NCBI GenBank assembly: GCA_905214315.1
Contig: CAJMLN010000029.1
Span: forward strand, 1 to 23,494
Direction: 5' to 3'
Length of the DNA stretch: 23,494 bases
Source of the DNA: an uncultured bacterium
GTDB lineage: Bacteria > Bacillota > Clostridia > Christensenellales > QALW01
Of the stretch, positions 22,095 to 23,494 are shown one piece after another. Both the position numbers and the translations under genes were made by a program. How positions within the stretch are numbered: the first letter of the stretch is position 1; each line of letters begins with the position of its first letter. The notes under the pieces were generated by a model. That model saw nothing but the letters and a program-made list of their open reading frames with translations. It ran no database searches and was not told the origin of the DNA.

Positions 22095-23494
22095 TTAAAG
22101 GAGGATGCAGATCAATCCGCCACCGCCGTCGTTTACAATGCGTTCCATAGTGCGCTGCATTTTTGCCTGTGCCTCCATCGGCATATTGGCAAGCTTGGTT
22201 TCCAGTCCTTCCATTACCAGCTCGTGCAGACTTTTTCCGAACATATTGCTTTCCCAGATTCTTGTAGGATCGCTTTCAAACTCGCTCATTAAATATTTTA
22301 CCAGATCCTCGCTTTGCTTTTCGCTGCCTACAATCGGGTTCACTTCCGTATTGATTTTTACCTGCATCAGGTGCAGGCTGGGCGCGCTGGCTTTGAGTTT
22401 TACACCGAAATGTCCGCCGCGGCGTACGATCTCCGGCTCCTCCAGCGTCATTTCCTCCATCGAGGGTGAAACGACGCCGTAGCCGGTGGTGCGCACCTGC
22501 TCCAAAGCTTCGGCAATACGGTCGTATTCTTTTTTGGCGCTGATCAGATCCCGCATCAGGGCGATCAAATGATAATCTCCCTTGATTTCACAGCCGCATT
22601 CTTCCCCTAAGGTCTTGTAGAAGAGGTCCGGCTTTACCTCCAGGTTATAGCATACGGCGCCTTCACCTAACAGCACCTGATCAAGCGAGAGACTGCGGAC
22701 ATTTTCACTGCTTTCAAAAGCGGAAAGAAGCGTGGTATAGTCGCGCATTTTGATAACGTCGCCGCCGAAGGACAGGGAGGAGAAGATCTCCTGCATCAGA
22801 GGATGCTCGGCCGGTAGCGCCTGGATCCAGGTGGGAATTTTAATGCGCATCTCGCGCAGCGGGAATTCAAAGAGTACGCGCTCTAAAATTGCCTGAATAT
22901 CAGAGAGCTCCATTTGCGATACGTCCGAGGGGATTACGGGAATTCCGTATTTTTCCTCCAACGCCAGCTGAAGCTTTTGGGTGTCCACCGAATAGGGCTC
23001 GGTGGTGTTTAAAATTACGATAAACGGCTTGCCTAAATCCTTCAGCTCGCTGATTACGCGCTCTTCAGCATCGATATAGCTGCTGCGCGGCAGCCCGGTA
23101 AAGCTGCCGTCACTGGTAACTACCACGCCGATAGTGCTGTGATCGCGGATTACTTTTTGTGTGCCGATCTCCGCGGCACGCTCAAAGGGCATTTCTTCCT
23201 CAGACCACGGGGTACGCACCATCCGGGGCATATCGTCCTCCGTATGTCCCAAAATGCCGTCAATCAGGTAACCTACGCAGTCAACAAGCCGTACATTGAA
23301 AGAGGTATGCTCATCCAGGTCGATTTTTACTGCTTCATTGGGAACAAATTTCGGCTGGGTGGTCATAATCGTTTTTCCGCTGGCACTTTGCGGAAGTTCA
23401 TCCATGGTACGTATTTTTTCATTCTCATTGTCGATGTTGGTTAGAACCTGAAGATCTATGAACTTTTTTATATAGGTGGATTTGCCGCTTTTTT
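22095..23494 (-). CDS. spoIVA: Stage IV sporulation protein A, N-terminus outside the window
   Basis: An ATPase that polymerises on the forespore surface as the base of the spore coat. The frame is open to the window edge, giving 465 residues; roughly the first 20-30 are missing (family length about 492). The first visible residues, KSGKSTYIKKFIDLQVL, are the Walker A loop. Then come DELPQSASGKTIMTTQPKFV, the Walker B-like RLVDCVGYLIDG, TSDGSFTGLPRSSY and LNTTEPYSVD. The C-terminus GGGGLICILL matches the conserved SpoIVA end that in B. subtilis helps anchor it to SpoVM and the membrane. The ATG at 23405 is internal: it lies within the conserved region and upstream codons match the family. This is the clearest evidence that the organism forms endospores. 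Confidence 0.96.
   Translation of the reverse strand, partial: KSGKSTYIKKFIDLQVLTNIDNENEKIRTMDELPQSASGKTIMTTQPKFVPNEAVKIDLDEHTSFNVRLVDCVGYLIDGILGHTEDDMPRMVRTPWSEEEMPFERAAEIGTQKVIRDHSTIGVVVTSDGSFTGLPRSSYIDAEERVISELKDLGKPFIVILNTTEPYSVDTQKLQLALEEKYGIPVIPSDVSQMELSDIQAILERVLFEFPLREMRIKIPTWIQALPAEHPLMQEIFSSLSFGGDVIKMRDYTTLLSAFESSENVRSLSLDQVLLGEGAVCYNLEVKPDLFYKTLGEECGCEIKGDYHLIALMRDLISAKKEYDRIAEALEQVRTTGYGVVSPSMEEMTLEEPEIVRRGGHFGVKLKASAPSLHLMQVKINTEVNPIVGSEKQSEDLVKYLMSEFESDPTRIWESNMFGKSLHELVMEGLETKLANMPMEAQAKMQRTMERIVNDGGGGLICILL

Noticed and set aside
22026..22292. 88-codon plus-strand frame beginning MFIYKSRQKKN
   Set aside because: It runs through the terminator hairpin and into the opposite strand of spoIVA; no ribosome site.
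23405..23405. ATG at 23405 as the start of spoIVA
   Set aside because: The codons upstream continue the conserved Walker A region to the window edge, so this Met is internal.
1..23494. CRISPR arrays, tRNA/rRNA genes, insertion sequences, att sites, prophage genes
   Set aside because: Looked for direct repeats with spacers, tRNA-like cloverleaves, transposase or integrase motifs and terminal repeats; none were seen.

Overview
The window looks like chromosome from an endospore-forming Firmicute of class Clostridia. The markers are the 3'-terminal bulk of spoIVA (spore coat ATPase), a complete germinant-receptor operon (GerA-, GerC- and GerB-type subunits plus a small two-helix protein), strong Gram-positive Shine-Dalgarno sites, and perfect or near-perfect sigma-A promoters. 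The sugar hydrolases (GH110, GH78 and a GH20-like pair) suggest a gut or glycan-feeding lifestyle; this is inference. No tRNA, rRNA, CRISPR array, insertion sequence or phage gene was seen.

Layout. (1) 1-3672, plus strand: the end of an extracytoplasmic protein gene overlaps a MecA/PBP3-like class B penicillin-binding protein, followed by an orphan EIIC-like membrane protein. (2) 3827-6303, minus strand: a GH110-type alpha-galactosidase with the family's three catalytic Asp residues, then a glycerophosphodiester phosphodiesterase, driven by a TTGACA-N17-TACAAT promoter and ended by a terminator shared with the PTS gene. (3) 6373-6919, minus strand: a DUF378 two-helix protein with a forespore-type promoter, and a 94-residue unknown with a sigma-A promoter. 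(4) 7037-10806, plus strand: the ger operon. (5) 10812-12658: two divergent base-excision-repair genes, a hypoxanthine/uracil-DNA glycosylase-like protein (minus) and endonuclease IV (plus), separated by a 533-bp gene-free stretch. (6) 12784-18194, plus strand: an operon from a perfect TTGACA-N17-TATAAT promoter encoding a short alanyl-tRNA synthetase lacking the C-terminal DHHA1/C-Ala region, an MBL-fold hydrolase, a GH78-like alpha-L-rhamnosidase and an acyl-ACP thioesterase. (7) 18263-19840, minus strand: a decayed LVIVD beta-propeller gene with five frameshifts and one nonsense codon. (8) 20037-21925, plus strand: two overlapping paralogues of a GH20-like TIM-barrel family. (9) 22095-23494, minus strand: spoIVA, running off the window end.

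How it fits together. Regions 3, 4 and 9 are sporulation/germination genes. Region 5 could supply successive repair steps (base removal, then AP-site incision), plausible for repairing spore DNA at germination. Regions 2, 6 and 8 carry four glycoside-hydrolase-type proteins without secretion signals, so they would act on imported oligosaccharides. The most unusual items are the short AlaRS and its operon partners, the GH20-like tandem pair whose copies differ at the presumed catalytic motif, the small protein inside the ger operon, and the structured gap upstream of endonuclease IV.
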